From NCBI GenBank assembly GCA_038380795.1, contig CM076261.1, positions 31,087,866 through 31,151,865 of the forward strand: a stretch of 64,000 bases of DNA. Reading direction: 5' to 3'. This DNA comes from Pyrocephalus nanus. Its lineage: Eukaryota; Chordata; Aves; Passeriformes; Tyrannidae. The translations under genes were made by a program, and so were the position numbers. Shown piece by piece: positions 1-15,266 of this stretch. Below the pieces are notes generated by a model. The model did not search any database. It saw nothing but the letters and a program-made list of their open reading frames with translations, and was not told the origin of the DNA. Positions within the stretch are counted from its first letter, which is position 1. Each line of letters begins with the position of its first letter.

Positions 1-3000
1 ATGTGATGGGTCTGACTCACACTGTGCTATTCATGCCATCCATCTCTAATCTGGAAACCTAGTAGTTTAGTTATGACCTGGAAATGTCTCAAGACAAACT
101 ATATATAGCATTTAAAAACATTTATCATGTTGAAGAATGTTATGAACATCTCCAAAGTCCCTCAAGCGATGCACAGGTTCACAATGGATACATTTGTCTG
201 AAGCCTACAGTGAACACTTTCACAACACCTGGACCTCTTTGCACAAGATATTCATGCCCATGTACAACTGACTGAGTTTGTCATGCTTCTCCCAGGTTTC
301 CTCCAAGGATTGTCTTTGAAAGAACACACCAAGGAGCAAGCACTCTCTAATCCAAAGGGGCTTTGTTGAGATTAGATTCTCTCAGCACTCGAACATCTTT
401 ATCTCTGGCCACGAAGGTAAGAAAACCTTCCTGCTCAGCTACAGCAATGAGACATAATGGCAGGATGAACAGGCATGTGGGGAATGCAGGCAATGTTATT
501 CTCGTCTGTGATCCAGAAATTGGCTTTAAGACTTAGTGAGAATAATCACTAACTGACATCACTGACTTTAGTTTGCAACTTCTTTAAAAAAAGCCACCAA
601 TGAGGACAGCAGGCATTTATCACGTGCCATCAGACGTTAGCATGCAGGGACAAAAATTCCACTGCTTCTCCTACACAGTACTGTGCTGAGCAGGAATTCA
701 AAACAAGCCACCTGGGTGAGGATGAGAGGAAGCCACAGGCCACCGGCAGTGGTAAAGCAGCCACAGCTGTGCCTTGCCAGGGCTGTGACTTGCCTGATCC
801 TAGAGAACAAGTATCTGAACCAGACTGACCCAACCCGGCTCTGACGTGGTGAGAAGTGAAAGGAGGAATACAGAAAGCTGGGTAGCACATTGCCTGGTAC
901 TGCACTGCATGTCTGGAAGAAGAAGAGGCAAGCACAGACCCTCTGCTAGATAAAGTCTTGCAGCTTTACAAAGCTCACATTCTTCATTTGAAGCCTGGTT
1001 ATCTCATATGAGATAAATACCTGCACATGAGCTTAACTCAGGCTTACATTTAAGGGCCACAAACATAAGAAAGATTTTTAATTAATCATTTGTTTTGCTG
1101 AACCAGGCCTCTCATTTGTAAGGAAGGAATCCACTGGGGGCAGGCAGCGAGCACCTTGCTGCCATACTTACAGTGGGCTGCTTGTCTGCAAGCAGCTATG
1201 GGATGTGCTTTTGGAGGCAGCCCATGGACAGGCACAGAAAAGGAGAAGCAGAGAGGACAGAAAGGAAGAAGGTATTTGAAGATTACAGACTACTGTGGAC
1301 AGAAAAAGGGCAGTAAATGAGAGGCAGGATGACAAAGAGGAGGGACAGGAGCTGTCCAGGGCCACCAAACATGGTAGCATGTGGGAAGCCCCAGTAAAGA
1401 GCTGAAACAAAAAAATCCCCAGTTTTAAATAAATATGTATAAACAAAGATCAAAAACAGACAGTAAAATATGAGATTGATGATGCTCGATCCAAGCTTTT
1501 CGGCTAGTCAGGCTGCAGATGCCAGACTGTTGGTTATGGTGCTGCGTCAGTGCGCTGCCATGCATCGATTCAGTGGAAGAGATAAAAAAGGACTGAATTG
1601 TGCACAGCTCCTTATTTTTATATCCTGTTTCTCTTTTTCTCAATGGTTGTTTTCTTTCTTTCACAAAGGAATCACAAAACAAAGGGATATACACAGAAGA
1701 TTTGAGGTTATAGAATCTTATCTGGCCAAAACAGAAAGAAGGAAAGTGTAGAGGTATTTGATTCTAAATGTCATGAGACTATAGAGGCATTATTCTTTAT
1801 GCAGAGCAAATGAGAGACACTCATGCTTGTAGCTGCCTTTGAAACCAACTCCCAGAAGTTGCAATAGTAACCTCTTGCAAAACAGCTACTAATCCTTTTT
1901 TGTAATCGTTCCAAGCTTGTCTGTGCATCCCTCACCCCCACACTGTATCAACAGCAGAGTGAAACAGTGCTTAGGGTCCCTAATGCTATAAGCGTGTTAG
2001 GAGTGAAAAAAACCAAAACAATGAACTCAAATATCCTTTGTTCTTCTGGCTTCAGACAGAACCACTTCCCTGTCAGCCAATTATCTTACTTCTTATCATG
2101 GCGCTCCCTACTCAGACTTCTCAGAAGATAGGGCAAACTCATCTAGAAATCCCTGTATTCATATCTAATTGTTTCAAGTGCTGCTACTATTCTTACCTGT
2201 TCTTGAAAAAAGGTCAAGGATATTAGTGAGTCATATTTTTTCTTCCATTTATTTCTACAGTTATGCACAGGTTATCCCTTATCAACAACTGGGCAAGTAT
2301 TGCTTTAACATTCTTAACGGTGCTGGGCATAGAGAAGCTGATGGCCTTCTCGTTAAGCTAAATTTGCACTGGCATGCCTCCTTTGTGTACTTTAGAATTC
2401 CAGCAGGATGAGAGAGGAAAAAGTATCCAGTTCGTTATTCAGAAAGATATTAGTGATGAAATTATGATCCGGCAGTCACTTTGACTGTAAGCATTTCAGC
2501 TCTTCTAGTGTGGTGAAAAGCTTACATGGTCCAAGACAGGCATTTGCTGGACACTGGGACTTCTGGGATGTGCTGGTATTTTTGAAGCCAAAGATGTCAG
2601 GCTTTTCCCTTTCAGACAGCTTCCCTCTTCATTTAAACCCCTCTCCCTTACCACACTCATTTCCCCTTTCAAATCAGTGGACGCACACAGAATACAACAG
2701 ACTCCGCATCTGCAGATTTCTGCAAAGCATGACCAAACCCTTGGAGCTAAAGTCACAAATATGTAACTCCACATGAGGTTTCCTTGATGAAGTCCTGAGG
2801 CAGTGATTGTGCCTTCACTAGTTATTTTCTCCTCAGTGATGCAACCACCCACAATGCGGTAAGAGCTTGCAGCTGACAAAAAAGGTGTGCCACGATTTAA
2901 AAAAGCTAGCCCACAACGATACTAGCCTTTTCTGGACAGTGACTCAGAGCTCACCAGCAGGTCAAGTCTAGAATAAGAAAATGTCAAGCAGGCTACCTGC

Positions 3001-6000
3001 TGCGATTTCTCATAAATTTATTAAAGAGAGAATCGCTAGCCTTTGCACAGTATTAGCTGAAGGGAAATACACTACTTACATATCAGATTTAGAAGGCACT
3101 GCTGACAAAAGCTCTTCCCAAGACTGTTACAATGCTGGAGCATGTCCTAACCAGTAGACCATTGACTGCATCTCAGAAAGCTCATATAAGAATAAGACTG
3201 TGAATGCTGAAAGGTCGTCATGCTTTCATGCTTTGTAATAAAACACTCTGAAGCAAAATCACTGCCCACAAGTATATAAAGAACAGTGTGCAGTGATCAG
3301 GAGTGCTCTCAAGGTCACATTTTTGAAAAAATGAAATCCATGTAGAAAACTATGTATTCAGAAAAAAAACCCAGCATTTGCACATACAACATGTAACAGA
3401 GGTGGCTCAAGGTATAAATAACACATAAGGTACATATGCAGTTACTGCCCCTCTCATTTCCTTAATCATTTTGCCTTGCATATAAGTCAGTAAGTAATCA
3501 AGACAGTACTTTAGCACCACTCGGTGTATAATTCTCCTATAAATTCAGTCTCCAGCTCACAACAAACTATGCACATGTACATGTGCACATGCATGCGTGT
3601 ATTAAAGAAGCATATGAAAAATGTATTTACCTGTGACAAAGAGAAAGCTTTCAGTGGATGACTACCTTTGGTGTCTTAAGGAGCTGAAAAATGTTGTGTG
3701 GTTTGGACTTCCTTTCTCTTTTCAAGGAAATGCCTAAGATTGCAAAATCATTACACCCCAACACAACCACAGGGGAAGCTGACAGTGCTGTAACGCTAAA
3801 TCTGGAGCCCCACATTACCAGTTTTTATGTGCTACTGAAGTGCAGAGGAAAATTACCAGAGATGCTCCCATGACTGTACAAAACCAAGGACAACTGGAGT
3901 TATTTTGATGGGCTTCAAAAAACTTCTGAGCAAGAGAGGGCAAAAATTAAAATTTAATGAAGAGGGTGATCCAAACCCTCAGATCAGAAGATTTATTCAA
4001 CACCACCACAGGCCATGCAAATAGGGAAAACCAGCGCCTTTCCAAGTACATCATCCAGTGTTTTCACTTCTGCCAGGCAGAGTTGGTGTCTGGTTTGAAC
4101 TCATCTCCTTAACTGGCCTCTTGGGCTCAGTGGGCTGCAAATAATTCTAACATTCAAAGTCATCTCCAAAATGACACAGAGGGGGAGGAAGGGGGATGGA
4201 CTGAGGGAGTAAGTTATCAAAGCCAGTAACAGAGTGAGGGCAAAATGCATGGGCTCCCTGGTGGCAATCAGGCAAAGGAGCTGCACTGCAGCTCCAGTTG
4301 TGTGACAAAGCCACATGGATGTCTGTGTAACTAATACACTCCAGCACTCACAAGAGAACCAACCAAAGTACCCTCAGAACTGAACTGGAAAGACAGTAAG
4401 GGTCAAGAAAGGGTGCACTGCTGGGCAGGCACCATATGAGGCCACAAGACCTGAAACATCCATGATGCTTGCCTTGAGGCTAGCTGAGTTTTGTCTCATG
4501 GCAGCTATGCCTTTAAGCCTTTTAAAAAACTTAGCAAGCCTCCAGCTAAGAAGCAGAGTTAAGATTTCCTTTACTTCTGCGCTGGGGAATTCTCAACACT
4601 TCAATTCTCTCATAACTGGAAAGTATGATTTGATAAGCTCATTTTGTTTGGATTTTTTCCACTCAGCTCTGCCAGGGAGACCCCAATGCTGTGTATTACT
4701 CACCTGGGCAGCAAAGGGCGCACTGCTTCCAGTACACGCTTCTAAAAGGAACAAGACAGTCAATACTTCTATTAGCTAGGTAGCTCTGGCTTCTGTCCCT
4801 AGCAAGCGCCCTCTGTATCTGTATCCCAGAATCTTGAAGGCAGCGCGGGAAAAACAGAGTGCTGTAAGAAAACTGTATCATGAGTGCTAACAATTAATAA
4901 TAGAAATTCCACACCTCTGAATTGCAGTTTTTGTTTATTTTACGTTAGTAAAAGCTCATAACCACATTGCCCTTCTAGAGTGCACAGAACGCTTTGAAGA
5001 GGATGTGGTTCTCAAGCTGCTTTTCTCCCTCACTAGGAAATGTGGTCTTCAGGCTTGACCCATCACGTACAGCACTTTACAGTGGTCACAGTAGTCTTTG
5101 CTTTTGGTGACTCACTGAATTTAAACCTATATAAAAAAAACACCATCACTACTCTCTCACTGTTTAAAGCACAGCACTCTCTGTGCCACGTTTTAGATGG
5201 AAGTAATGTGTGAGAGGGAACAACTTCTGCTTTTTAATTGGAAAATCCTCTGGAATCCTTCTCAGTATAAATTGTGTTTAACTGCCCTACTCTTTGTCAC
5301 TGCTCCTGGCCACATTCTCCTCCTCAGCAGTGACCTAGCTAACCTCGTTTCCCCGTTTCCTCTCCTTTATGACCACACCACAGTTCATACAACTGTAGAT
5401 GGTTATCAAATTCCCTTTTCCATCTGAGCTATAAATGCTTCATTTCTATAGACCTTCCTCTTACATAACTGACATTTTTTTCCTCTCACCAGAACCAAAA
5501 ATGTGAAGTGTCTTCCTGCCCTGTGATGCTGCTAACAATTTGTTTTCTTTTTAAATGGGCTAGAGGCTCTTTAATTGGTAAGATGCTGACAGAGGAAATG
5601 GCAACGATGTACTTGTGCAAGAATCAGTCTTTCATCTGCAGGACAGCGAATCTGAGATCAAAAACTGACAAGTTATTGGAGCACGTTGCTATGATGTGGC
5701 AAGGAAAGCCTTTGCCATGAAGAGGGAAGCTGCCAGAGGTAGATCAGAGCTACCTCACCGTAGCTGCCCACGGCTACAAGAACAGCAGCTACAATACACT
5801 AACAGAGGTTACAAAAATAAGATACTGGTCACTAATATGCAGCAGAATGATGGAGGGGTGAGCAGGAAGTGAATAGGAGAATGAGACCAATGAAATCTAG
5901 ACATAAAACCTATATTTTCAGGGGTGTAGATGTCAAACACCATCAGCAGAAAAACTGTGGGTGCCATGTGGTTCCACCCCTTATACCTACTCATGTTGCA

Positions 6001-6219
6001 CATCTGACGTGATGAAGGAAAACAATCAGTCCCAGCTGGCAGGCACCAATGCATTCTTCATCCAGCAGAGGTGAAAACCATGCCAGCCATGAAAGCTCAC
6101 ACACAGCCTGCATCTGACTTAATTCACTAATTTACCTACAAAACACAGGTAAGAAGGCCAGAAGACAGACCCTCTCCCAGCCAAAAGACTTTCAAATGTA
6201 TTTGTTGGCAAACATACTA

Positions 6220-6240
6220 GCATATGCTCTGAGCATATGC
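6220..6240. repeat. Duplicated palindrome GCATATGC
   Basis: The 8-bp palindrome GCATATGC occurs twice, at 6220-6227 and 6233-6240, separated by TCTGA. It can read as a direct or an inverted repeat. It is short enough to be chance in AT-rich DNA. Confidence 0.6.
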
Positions 6241-9200
6241 ATTGAGCTTTCAGTCCTGTGGAACCCTGTACTTTAGGGAATGTTTACAAGGGGTTGGAAA
6301 CAGATTACTGAAAAAATAAAAATAAAAACAAATACACTCTTAGGCTTCTATAGACGTGAATTTCCTCTGCACTTCCACTGAAAGTTTTCTAGCCTCTGAA
6401 AATTGAGAAAGGTTGGAAAAAATTGCCTTAGCAATTAAAAATGCTGTGTGAAGCAAACACTTGAAAATAAGTAGTGTCTTGCAGTTTGTTCACTTCCCAC
6501 ACTAAAAGCTGAACTCTTGATGTAACCACTACACAAGTAAGGCAAACTGGGCATGCTGGGCAACAGTGACCACCCTTTCTGCAACTGTAACACTCCTGCC
6601 AAATCAAGAACACTGAATTTTTTGCATCATCTCAGGGAGAATAATTAAATTGGCACTTGAGATTTCACTCCCTTGCGGCACTTATTTTTCAATAAACTGC
6701 TCTTTACTCTCCAGTATTTTTCCTTTGTCCTTTTCCAGAATGCTCTTGAAAGGGCTATGGAAATCAACTGTGGCTTTGCAAATAACAGTGCTTGTAATTC
6801 AGGCCTCTTTGGAAACAAATGCATATTTACACCTGGAGTCATTCTTAGTTAATGTTTCATGCAGGCTCTTTTATTCTGCATTGCATCGAGAAAAACATAT
6901 GTAGAAAAACCCTAAAGCGAGGTAGTGAAGCTCCATGGACAATCTGAAAAAGGTGATATCACAGAAGAGACAGAAGATGGGAGCACTGCAGAGCTTTGGT
7001 GCTTTAGACACTTAAGTTCACGAGTCGCTTAGAACTGTTTTTCTTATAGCAGTTCTTTTTTTAATTCCCCAGCTAATGGTTATCTGAAAAGGCAGCAGTG
7101 GTGTCTAAAACTGTGGCTACAGCAACATTATGTCAGTAGAAAATCAAGCAGGCAGAAAGAAGGGCAATCTGATGATCTAATTGCATAGTAACACTCCTGT
7201 TTCCCTCACCCCAAAATCTGCAGGTTTCCAAGTACAAAAATGATAAGGTACCTATAGCTGATTAGATTACCTTGTTAAAATCTAAGGAAGTTACAAATTT
7301 TCAATTTTCTTTTTAAGAAACACATGTTCTGATATGCCATTTAAACTGGATTTGAGCTCAGCAGTAATACATAAAAGCATCACAGATTTCTGAAAGTATC
7401 TGCAACACAAAATCTGTTTAGAATTGCTCAGTTTAATGCACAGAGTTTTCTGCATGAGCTGGCAGATATATTTAAATTTTCTATTTATACAGCAACTTAC
7501 ATCCATGTTTTACAAACATGAAGAAATAAACTTTGTAGCTGCCTTGTGAAACACATCACAATTTTAGAACTGACAAAATTCACACAAAGAGAGATAAATG
7601 TCTTGTCTAGGATCAAGATAGGAACAGATAGAATCTGCACTTCCAAAGCTGCATCCTTGAGTACATACCTCCTTTGCATATAAAAGGATACTTATCTTCA
7701 GTCATAAGATTGGTCATGTCATATAAGACTTTGTAGACAATCAAGTTCTTCAGACAGCAGCAAAATGAGCAGATATTACAAATAACTCAGTTCAGACCAA
7801 AACAAATGTGAAGAGAAATCAGCTTTCTCGGTTTTGGGAAAAGGCATCCAAAAGAACTGAACAAGAAAACCCCCAAAACAAATTAAACGGTCAGTTCACC
7901 TCAAAATCAAAAGCTGTATTTCAGGAATTTCTCTTTATGATGCAGAATACAGCGGTTCAAACGCATTTCAAAATTTCAGTTTTGAAGCCATGTTTTAAAA
8001 TAAGCCTTGAGGTATATTCATCTCTCCTTCCTGATGCTGTCTCAGTGTTCTAGATTTTCACTGGCAAAGGGAGGAGAAACCAATCTCCCTATCTTTGAAA
8101 TAAGCATCAGAGTATTTGATTACCCCATGAACCTTTTTCAGTAAAAATCCAGTGATATTATGACTGTAATGTCTCCAGAGGTCCTCCAGCCTAGAGACTG
8201 GGAATTGGGACTGCTCAGCAAAACTGAAAGTGCTTCTTGTCTCCCACTGCATTGGTAATCTTCTGGCAGGGAGAATCGCTTCCACCCCACAGACCTCTAA
8301 GTTCAATTTTCCAGCAACCTGGTGGGCAAGTGTCATCTGAACTTACAGTTTTGAGATTAATTAGATGACTTCATAAAGAAGTGGCTAGTTGGTGCTGCAG
8401 AGTTGTTTTTCCCTCCCTCCTTCGCCCTCTTCCTGGACATAGGTTATCCCTGCAGCTCTATAGCTAGCCAGCTCCTTCAGACATGCTTAATGGGTATCAT
8501 CAAGTACAAAACCTGCCAGTTCTTAAAAACAAAGGGTAAGAAAGTCCAGAGAAGTCCTCAAAGCAGAGGTGAAACAGCCATGGGAAGTGGGAGGCAGGAA
8601 ACTGGAGGGTTATGTGAAGGAAGGAGAGAATACGATGAAAAAAAGGAAAGATACCGACAAACGAGGCACAACACAAGTCCTAGCTTTAGATTATGTATTT
8701 TACACTATGGCAACATGGAGCACTGCAGGGAATGGACACCTCATTAGCAGATTCATTCTCATAATTTCTAGTACCATCTGAAATCTCCAGTGGTGATAGA
8801 TCCACTGCTCTTCGTAACCTGTTTATTTTGTACCTGAAGTGCCAGTAAACACAAATATATGTTGGTTTAGCTGACAGGACTATTTGTCTTTGTCAACTTT
8901 AAGAACACTAGCACTTTGCTGAAATTTGGCTTTAATCTGCAAATGTTTTATGAGATCTCTGACTTCTTCCCAGATCTCAGCATGCATTGCTTGCTGTGAA
9001 ACGCCAGCAAATGCTCTGCATGAGGGGTGAATGTAATGCCTGCTATCTAACACTCACTGCAACTAACACAGACATGTAAGACTAATTAATCACTTGTGTA
9101 GTCTTAAAAATTGTCTGAGTGGTCTAGACCCCACCTAGCATTGGTGTGAAAAGCCCCAGTGCTTGCTAGATGACCATTTAAGAACTAAGGCTGTAGAGCT

Positions 9201-9761
9201 CAGGCTGGCATGCAAAAGGACATAAAGCTGCTTTGCTTAGAAGAAAGTCTCTGGAGCCAGCATTGAGGTATAAGTTCTGAAAATTACTACTTCAGGTGTG
9301 TGTGGGTTTTTTTCAATCCTTCATAGAAGGTCTCACTTGGACTTGCTAATTCTAAATTGGAAAGTTAGATGTATTTCAGTGATCATTTCTAGCTAGTTCC
9401 CTGACTATTTGTCTTATGAATTCTACAGGTAAAATTAACTACTTCAAAATATTACCATGGAAAATAATAACAACAAAAAAAATTTCTGTTGATAATATAC
9501 TCTGTATATGTTTGCTTCTTCAACACAATTTCATCTAAATTTAATTTAAAAGGCTGCGTGGTTCACATTCATTTAAAACAAACAGGGCATTTCCATCAGC
9601 ATACCCCATTAGTAATATGATTGTGGTAATAACATAGTCACATTCTACACAAATTACAAGACTTTGTTAGCTTTCTTGTTTATTTGGTACTTAAGTCCTA
9701 CACAATTTAAACGAGTCTCTGACATCTCACAACATCAATAATAGGAGAACTTTGTGCTCCT

Positions 9762-9940
9762 ACAGCACCTTTCATCTTAGAGCTCTTCTGACATATGAAT
9801 TTTCATTACATCTACATACAAGTAGGTGTCTAGCCACACTTCAAAGGCAAGGAAACTGTGCCACGGAAAGGTTACACAACTTGGCCCAAATCCCTGGTGA
9901 ACAGCTGGGAATGCGAACTCTCCCATTACTTGTTTTGAAC
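9762..9940 (+). mobile_element. MIR-type SINE (old, amniote)
   Basis: The order of blocks is that of a MIR/CORE-SINE of amniotes. It begins CAGCACCTTTCATCTTAGAG and continues into AGTAGGTGTC. The core GGAAACTGTGCCACGGAAAG is followed by GTTACACAACTTGGCCCAAA, then ACAGCTGGGAATGCGAACTC. These correspond to the family's GGAAACTGAGGCACAGAGAG, GTTAAGTGACTTGCCCAAGG and GGGAATNGAACCC segments as I recall them. Divergence is high, as expected for an element over 100 million years old. The 3' limit is uncertain. It lies in ANKH intron 1, antisense to the gene. The nearby 78-codon ORF is chance. Confidence 0.8.
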
Positions 9941-10619
9941 GTCCAGACAATAATACTTACCCCCAAAACAAGCTTCATAAGGCATTAATCAAAATGTTTA
10001 ACCCCCTACTAAGTTTGCAAATGGCATGGGCAGACAATAAGCTCACTAATTCTTTTTGATACATTATTCATGACTTGTTCTCTTTTTCTGGCAACACTTT
10101 CTTTTTTCAAGTTAAAAAAAAAAACTAACCAAAAAAACCCAATCAAATACAAGAAAATAACAGTTTGCTTTAAAGCAATTACTGAAAAATAATTTGGAAT
10201 TCAAAACATTTAGTATTTCCTTTATGGCTTGCCTGTTTGATACCAATCACCACACCACGCACAACGTATGGCAACTTCTCTGCCGAACCAGAGCACCTGA
10301 ATGACCTCAGGAGAAAGCAGCAGCAAGGCTCTGCTTACTCGGTTTTAGTTACCAAGGACGTGCAAGCCGCTGAGCAACGTTATGCCTGCATACGTAGCAG
10401 TTATGCTGGCAAGTTAAACTGCTAAACCAACAGCTAGTGACAGCAACTGAAGCTAATGATCCAGGGGCTAGCTAGAACGTTAAAAAAGAAACCCAAACAA
10501 AAAAACCCCTCCTAGTGTTCCCACTAGGACAGCTGCAGATAGGCCTTGAGAATCAAAATATTGCTCTCTTCCTGGCCTTTGCCACCCCTTGAACATCCTC
10601 TGATGTTACCAGTTACCAG

Positions 10620-10790
10620 CCACACCTGCTAATTGTATTTAATGCTGCCTAAGGTTGATTCGAAAGTGAACTAATGCACACCTCAGCTTCCCCCTTTATA
10701 ATAATGCTGATGCAAATGCACACAGACATTACAAGTCAGGCCACCACTATATATGTGAGCAGCTCTGAAACTGTGTGGGTGGTGACAGAT
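10620..10790. promoter_or_regulatory. Candidate intronic regulatory patch
   Basis: This non-repetitive stretch contains a perfect POU octamer ATGCAAAT at 10710-10717, flanked by AATGC-type AT-rich homeodomain sites and TTCGAAAGTGAA. Nothing in it resembles a transposon or ORF. Calling it regulatory is inference from motif content only. Confidence 0.2.
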
Positions 10791-13700
10791 TTTTGAGCCC
10801 ACAGGGTAGTGGTGCTATTATTTGCTGGGTGAGTTGTTTGAGGTTGCGTTGCGCCTCATCACATTGGAGCCATTTATTTATTAATTTCCAAGCAAGTGCA
10901 TCCAGCAACATTTTTCAAGGGAGCCAGAATTTTTAATGCAAACTCTGCTTTCCAACAACTGAGCTCTAAATACAATGGTAATTATTGTTAATCTCAGGGT
11001 AAGATACAGAGAGTTGAATACTCTCAACAGTAGAATAAAAGTGAGCATCTCTCTTCTGATGGTGTTAAGTTCAAAACACAAATTTGTGTGGCAAAACATA
11101 TTAGTGTGGAGAAAGATCATTTAGCTATAATACTTGGGACTATTTTTCTGAAGGCCTTTCTCTAAGAAGAGAGCTATGCAATAGTTCATTTCATAAAAGC
11201 CATGCAGCACTGTAAATAAACTGGAAATGGACTGCAGAAGGAAATAATGAAAACAGGTTAGAAGTGGTTTATCTCTCTAATATTCTGGTAATTTACCTGT
11301 TCATGCATCAGAATGACCTTTTTTAGAAGGGGAAAAGTCAGGTATTTGTCTAAGAGATTTTATGAGGTGAACAAATGAGGTCGCCTCACTAAACTGCAGT
11401 AATATAGCCTTGTCTTAAGGCTTTATTGGATTAGGGTCCAGAAGTCAACAGGAGGCTCTTCACTGGCTACAGCAGTTCTGGAAGTGACTGCAGGAGCTGA
11501 ACTTATTAGTTCTTAAGCATTCTGACAGCATTTTTTACTTCCTGTAAACTAAACACACTTGCCATTGCAAACATGTTATATGGGGCAGTGATGACAGCCT
11601 CAACGTCTGTTCTGCAAATATTCTTTATCTTTACTGTAAATTTCTCTTCAAGTACCAAGAAGTCTAGAGAGAGCTGCACACTAAGGGTTCAGTCACTTCC
11701 TAGTGATGTTTGCTATTGACTACAACTACCAACCTGCAGAAAAGCCTCTAAAGGTAACTGAAAAAAAAAAAAAGAAAAGTGCGAATATCTTTGTTTCTCA
11801 CTTTTCAAACTCAGGTATTTAAGTATAAGGGTTTATTAAAAAGGCTTTGTTTTGAACACTTTGCTCCCAAATAACCCTCTCCCCTTGAGGAAGCAATGTA
11901 TGAATACCACAAATCAAAAGGGTTTATGACTTATAGCATTTCTTACACACCTCTTCCCTGGTCAGGCAAGGTCCATTCTCTCCTTAATTTTTTACAGTCA
12001 TCTCTTACTTCTGACCTATAGTTCTCCTGTTTCTTTCACAGTATTGTCCAGAGCAGGTAATATTACTTCATGCAAAGTTTTCTTCGCTTATCATTCTTAG
12101 AAATCTTTGTTATCTGCAGCACACATTCACAGGAGAAGGTACAGCAGCCTTTTCAGAGCTATCTGTTGGCACACCCATTCTTCTATGTTGCGTTCATTCA
12201 ACCCTGGCATTAAAATCATTACACATTTTTTAAGCAGAAAGGGGACTGGCTGAGCAAGTCAACATATTTTCAACCTCACAAGTGTCACAGTAATGTTCCT
12301 ACAAGTGTAAAAAGCAACTTCATGTATTATATACTAGAAAATAAAATCACTATCCTTTGGTCTGTAAGAGGAACCCTTCAGACCTGGAGTAACTTTGTCC
12401 CTGCTTTGGTTTCCTGATTTCCATGTAGGTAAGGCTGGTACAAAAACTATCTTTCAAGTTTCTGCTCGTGAAAGGAGATAGATGTCTAGCAGGCTATATT
12501 TCTCCCTTCTCAATTAATCACCTCCCCTGGCTGCCATCTAAGACAAGGGATAACTGCAACTCTCCTGGAGGGCCAATCCTATTACTTGGCTATGAAATAA
12601 AACACATTTTCTAAGATATTTTTGTTCCTAATGCTGTCAAAGTTGCTTAAATAAGTGTTTACACGTAGAGTCCACATGTTAACATGCCTCCCGTGTCACC
12701 AGTACCCAAGCTGACAGAAGGGCCCTTACTTGTAGGATTGCTTGCAAATTTTTTAAATCCTAGTACAAAGGACACTGAAGCCAAAGGGATGTTTTTTATA
12801 GGCTGACATAGATCTTGAATCACGCTGACCTTGTATGAGGCAAACAGTAGCTATGCACCTGTCATACTCAGTTTGCTGAGTGAATTGCTTTCAATTTAAC
12901 TTCTGCTGTATGTTATTAACATGGCACAGTTATTAGCATTTAAATCACCTTTTCCCTTGTCACTTCTATCTTTAGATTTCCGTTTTTCCCCACTGACTAT
13001 GATTTATACAAGACTGACTTAGTAGGAAAGCATGTGGTTGTCAGACAAGGATGGAACTGTATTTTCTAGTATCACAGTTTATTTAAGGGACTAGGAATCA
13101 AAAGGCAATTGACACAGCCATGACAAACAAATGCTTAATATTAGTTATTTTTTCCCCACTGTAATATTTTTTTCTTTCACTTTCCTCTTTACAAGTGGCT
13201 GAAAGTACCCACCGATTTTCTGACACCTTTGCTCAAGGAGCACAGGAGCAAGTGCCTATTCTTCTTAGAAAACAAGATCTTCTTAGTAAAACCGAGTGAC
13301 TTAGGACAAGGATAAAGCTATTTGAGACGCAATATCTAGTGTGGCTGCCCAGCTTAACACTAGTGAGTAAGTAGTAGTGTATAACATCCTACTGAAAATG
13401 TAATTAGTGATCAGCCCATATAGTGCAGCCTAACACAAGACCGGGGCCTGGACTGTCATAAATACGGAAACATGAGTGCAGAGATTTGCCACACCACAGC
13501 GCAGTGGCAAACGAGCACCCTGCGGGAAAAGCTCGGCCAGAAGAGGAGTGGGTACGTCAAGCATTGAACATGATCTCAGTACAAACGCTGCAAGCAGGGA
13601 CTGGGAGGACGAAGCGGGAAGGCTGCACGTCAGGGAGATAGGTTCGGGTACCAGGGTTATCTTCTCCGTGCCTATGACAGAGAACAGCCTTAGGTCACCA

Positions 13701-13992
13701 ACACCGCTATGGAACTGCAGCAGGGCTGAGGCGCATCGAATACCGGCGAAGGCAGGGGCGCAGCCCGAGCTTCAGCTGCTCGGAGACTCGCCGGGAAGTC
13801 GCCCCCTCACCGAGGGGGTGCAGAGCGGCTCTCCGCCGGGATGCCGTCCTCCTCCCGCGATGCCACGGCGGGGGCTGCCGGTGCCGGGGGCCGAACTGCT
13901 GCGGCAGCGGCAGCGCGGCGGGGCGGGGGGGTCCGCGGCGCCCTCCGGCAGCGGGCGGCGACAGCCGGGCCGCCCTCCCCGCGCCCCGCTCA

Positions 13993-14712
<720 letters not shown>

Positions 14713-14871
14713 CTAAAAATAAAGAGCCGGGGAGCGGGCGGGGGGCCGGGCCGGTCCCTCCCTGCCCGGCGCGGCGCTGGCTGGGCGGCGGGGCGCGCTG
14801 TGCTGCCGCCTCAGCAGGAGACCCGAGAGATCAAGTCCATCCTCGCCACCCTCCTCCCACACAACAATGAT

Positions 14872-14900
14872 CCGCCGCCGATGCCGCCGCCGCCGCCGCT
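14872..14900. repeat. (CCG)n trinucleotide tract
   Basis: Short interrupted CCG array: CCGCCGCCG, then ATG, then CCGCCGCCGCCGCCG. It lies in the CpG island about 350 bp upstream of the ANKH ATG and reads as CGG on the ANKH sense strand. Confidence 0.8.
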
Positions 14901-15068
14901 CCCGGAAAAAAAAAGAGGAGGGACACCGCCGCCAGCCACTCGTGCGGGCAGCGCTGCCATCCTCGGGGCGCGGGGGCCAGGGGAAGGGCCAGGCCGGGCC
15001 CCCCCGCCCCGCCTGACGCTCGCCGGCGGCGGGGCGACGGCCGCGGCGCCGCGCAGGAAAACACCGCC

Positions 15069-15096
15069 CTCCTCCTCCTCCTTCTCCTCCTCCCCG
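15069..15096. repeat. (CCT)n pyrimidine tract
   Basis: CCTCCTCCTCCTTCTCCTCC-type homopyrimidine run in the CpG island. It is simple sequence and explains the serine-rich and glutamate-rich reading frames across it. Confidence 0.75.
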
Positions 15097-15175
15097 CTGC
15101 CGTCGCCGCGGGGACGGCGCAGGCCGCGGTGCGGCGCGGCGCGGCCGCCGCCGGAGGTGCCCGTGCGGGCCGGCG

Positions 15176-15200
15176 CGGTGCGGTGCGGTGCGGTGCGGTG
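15176..15200. repeat. (CGGTG)5 pentanucleotide repeat
   Basis: Five perfect CGGTG units are followed by CGGGG in the CpG island. It is very short and probably length-variable. No function can be inferred. Confidence 0.85.
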
Positions 15201-15266
15201 CGGGGCCAGCGGTGCGGAAGGGCTCGGCCGCGGGGCGCCGCTCCCCGTGTGCGCGGGCTGCCGGAG

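Noticed and set aside
2505..2879. 124-codon minus-strand frame in ANKH intron 1
   Set aside because: No similarity to a known protein, no conserved motif and no splice signals in useful places.
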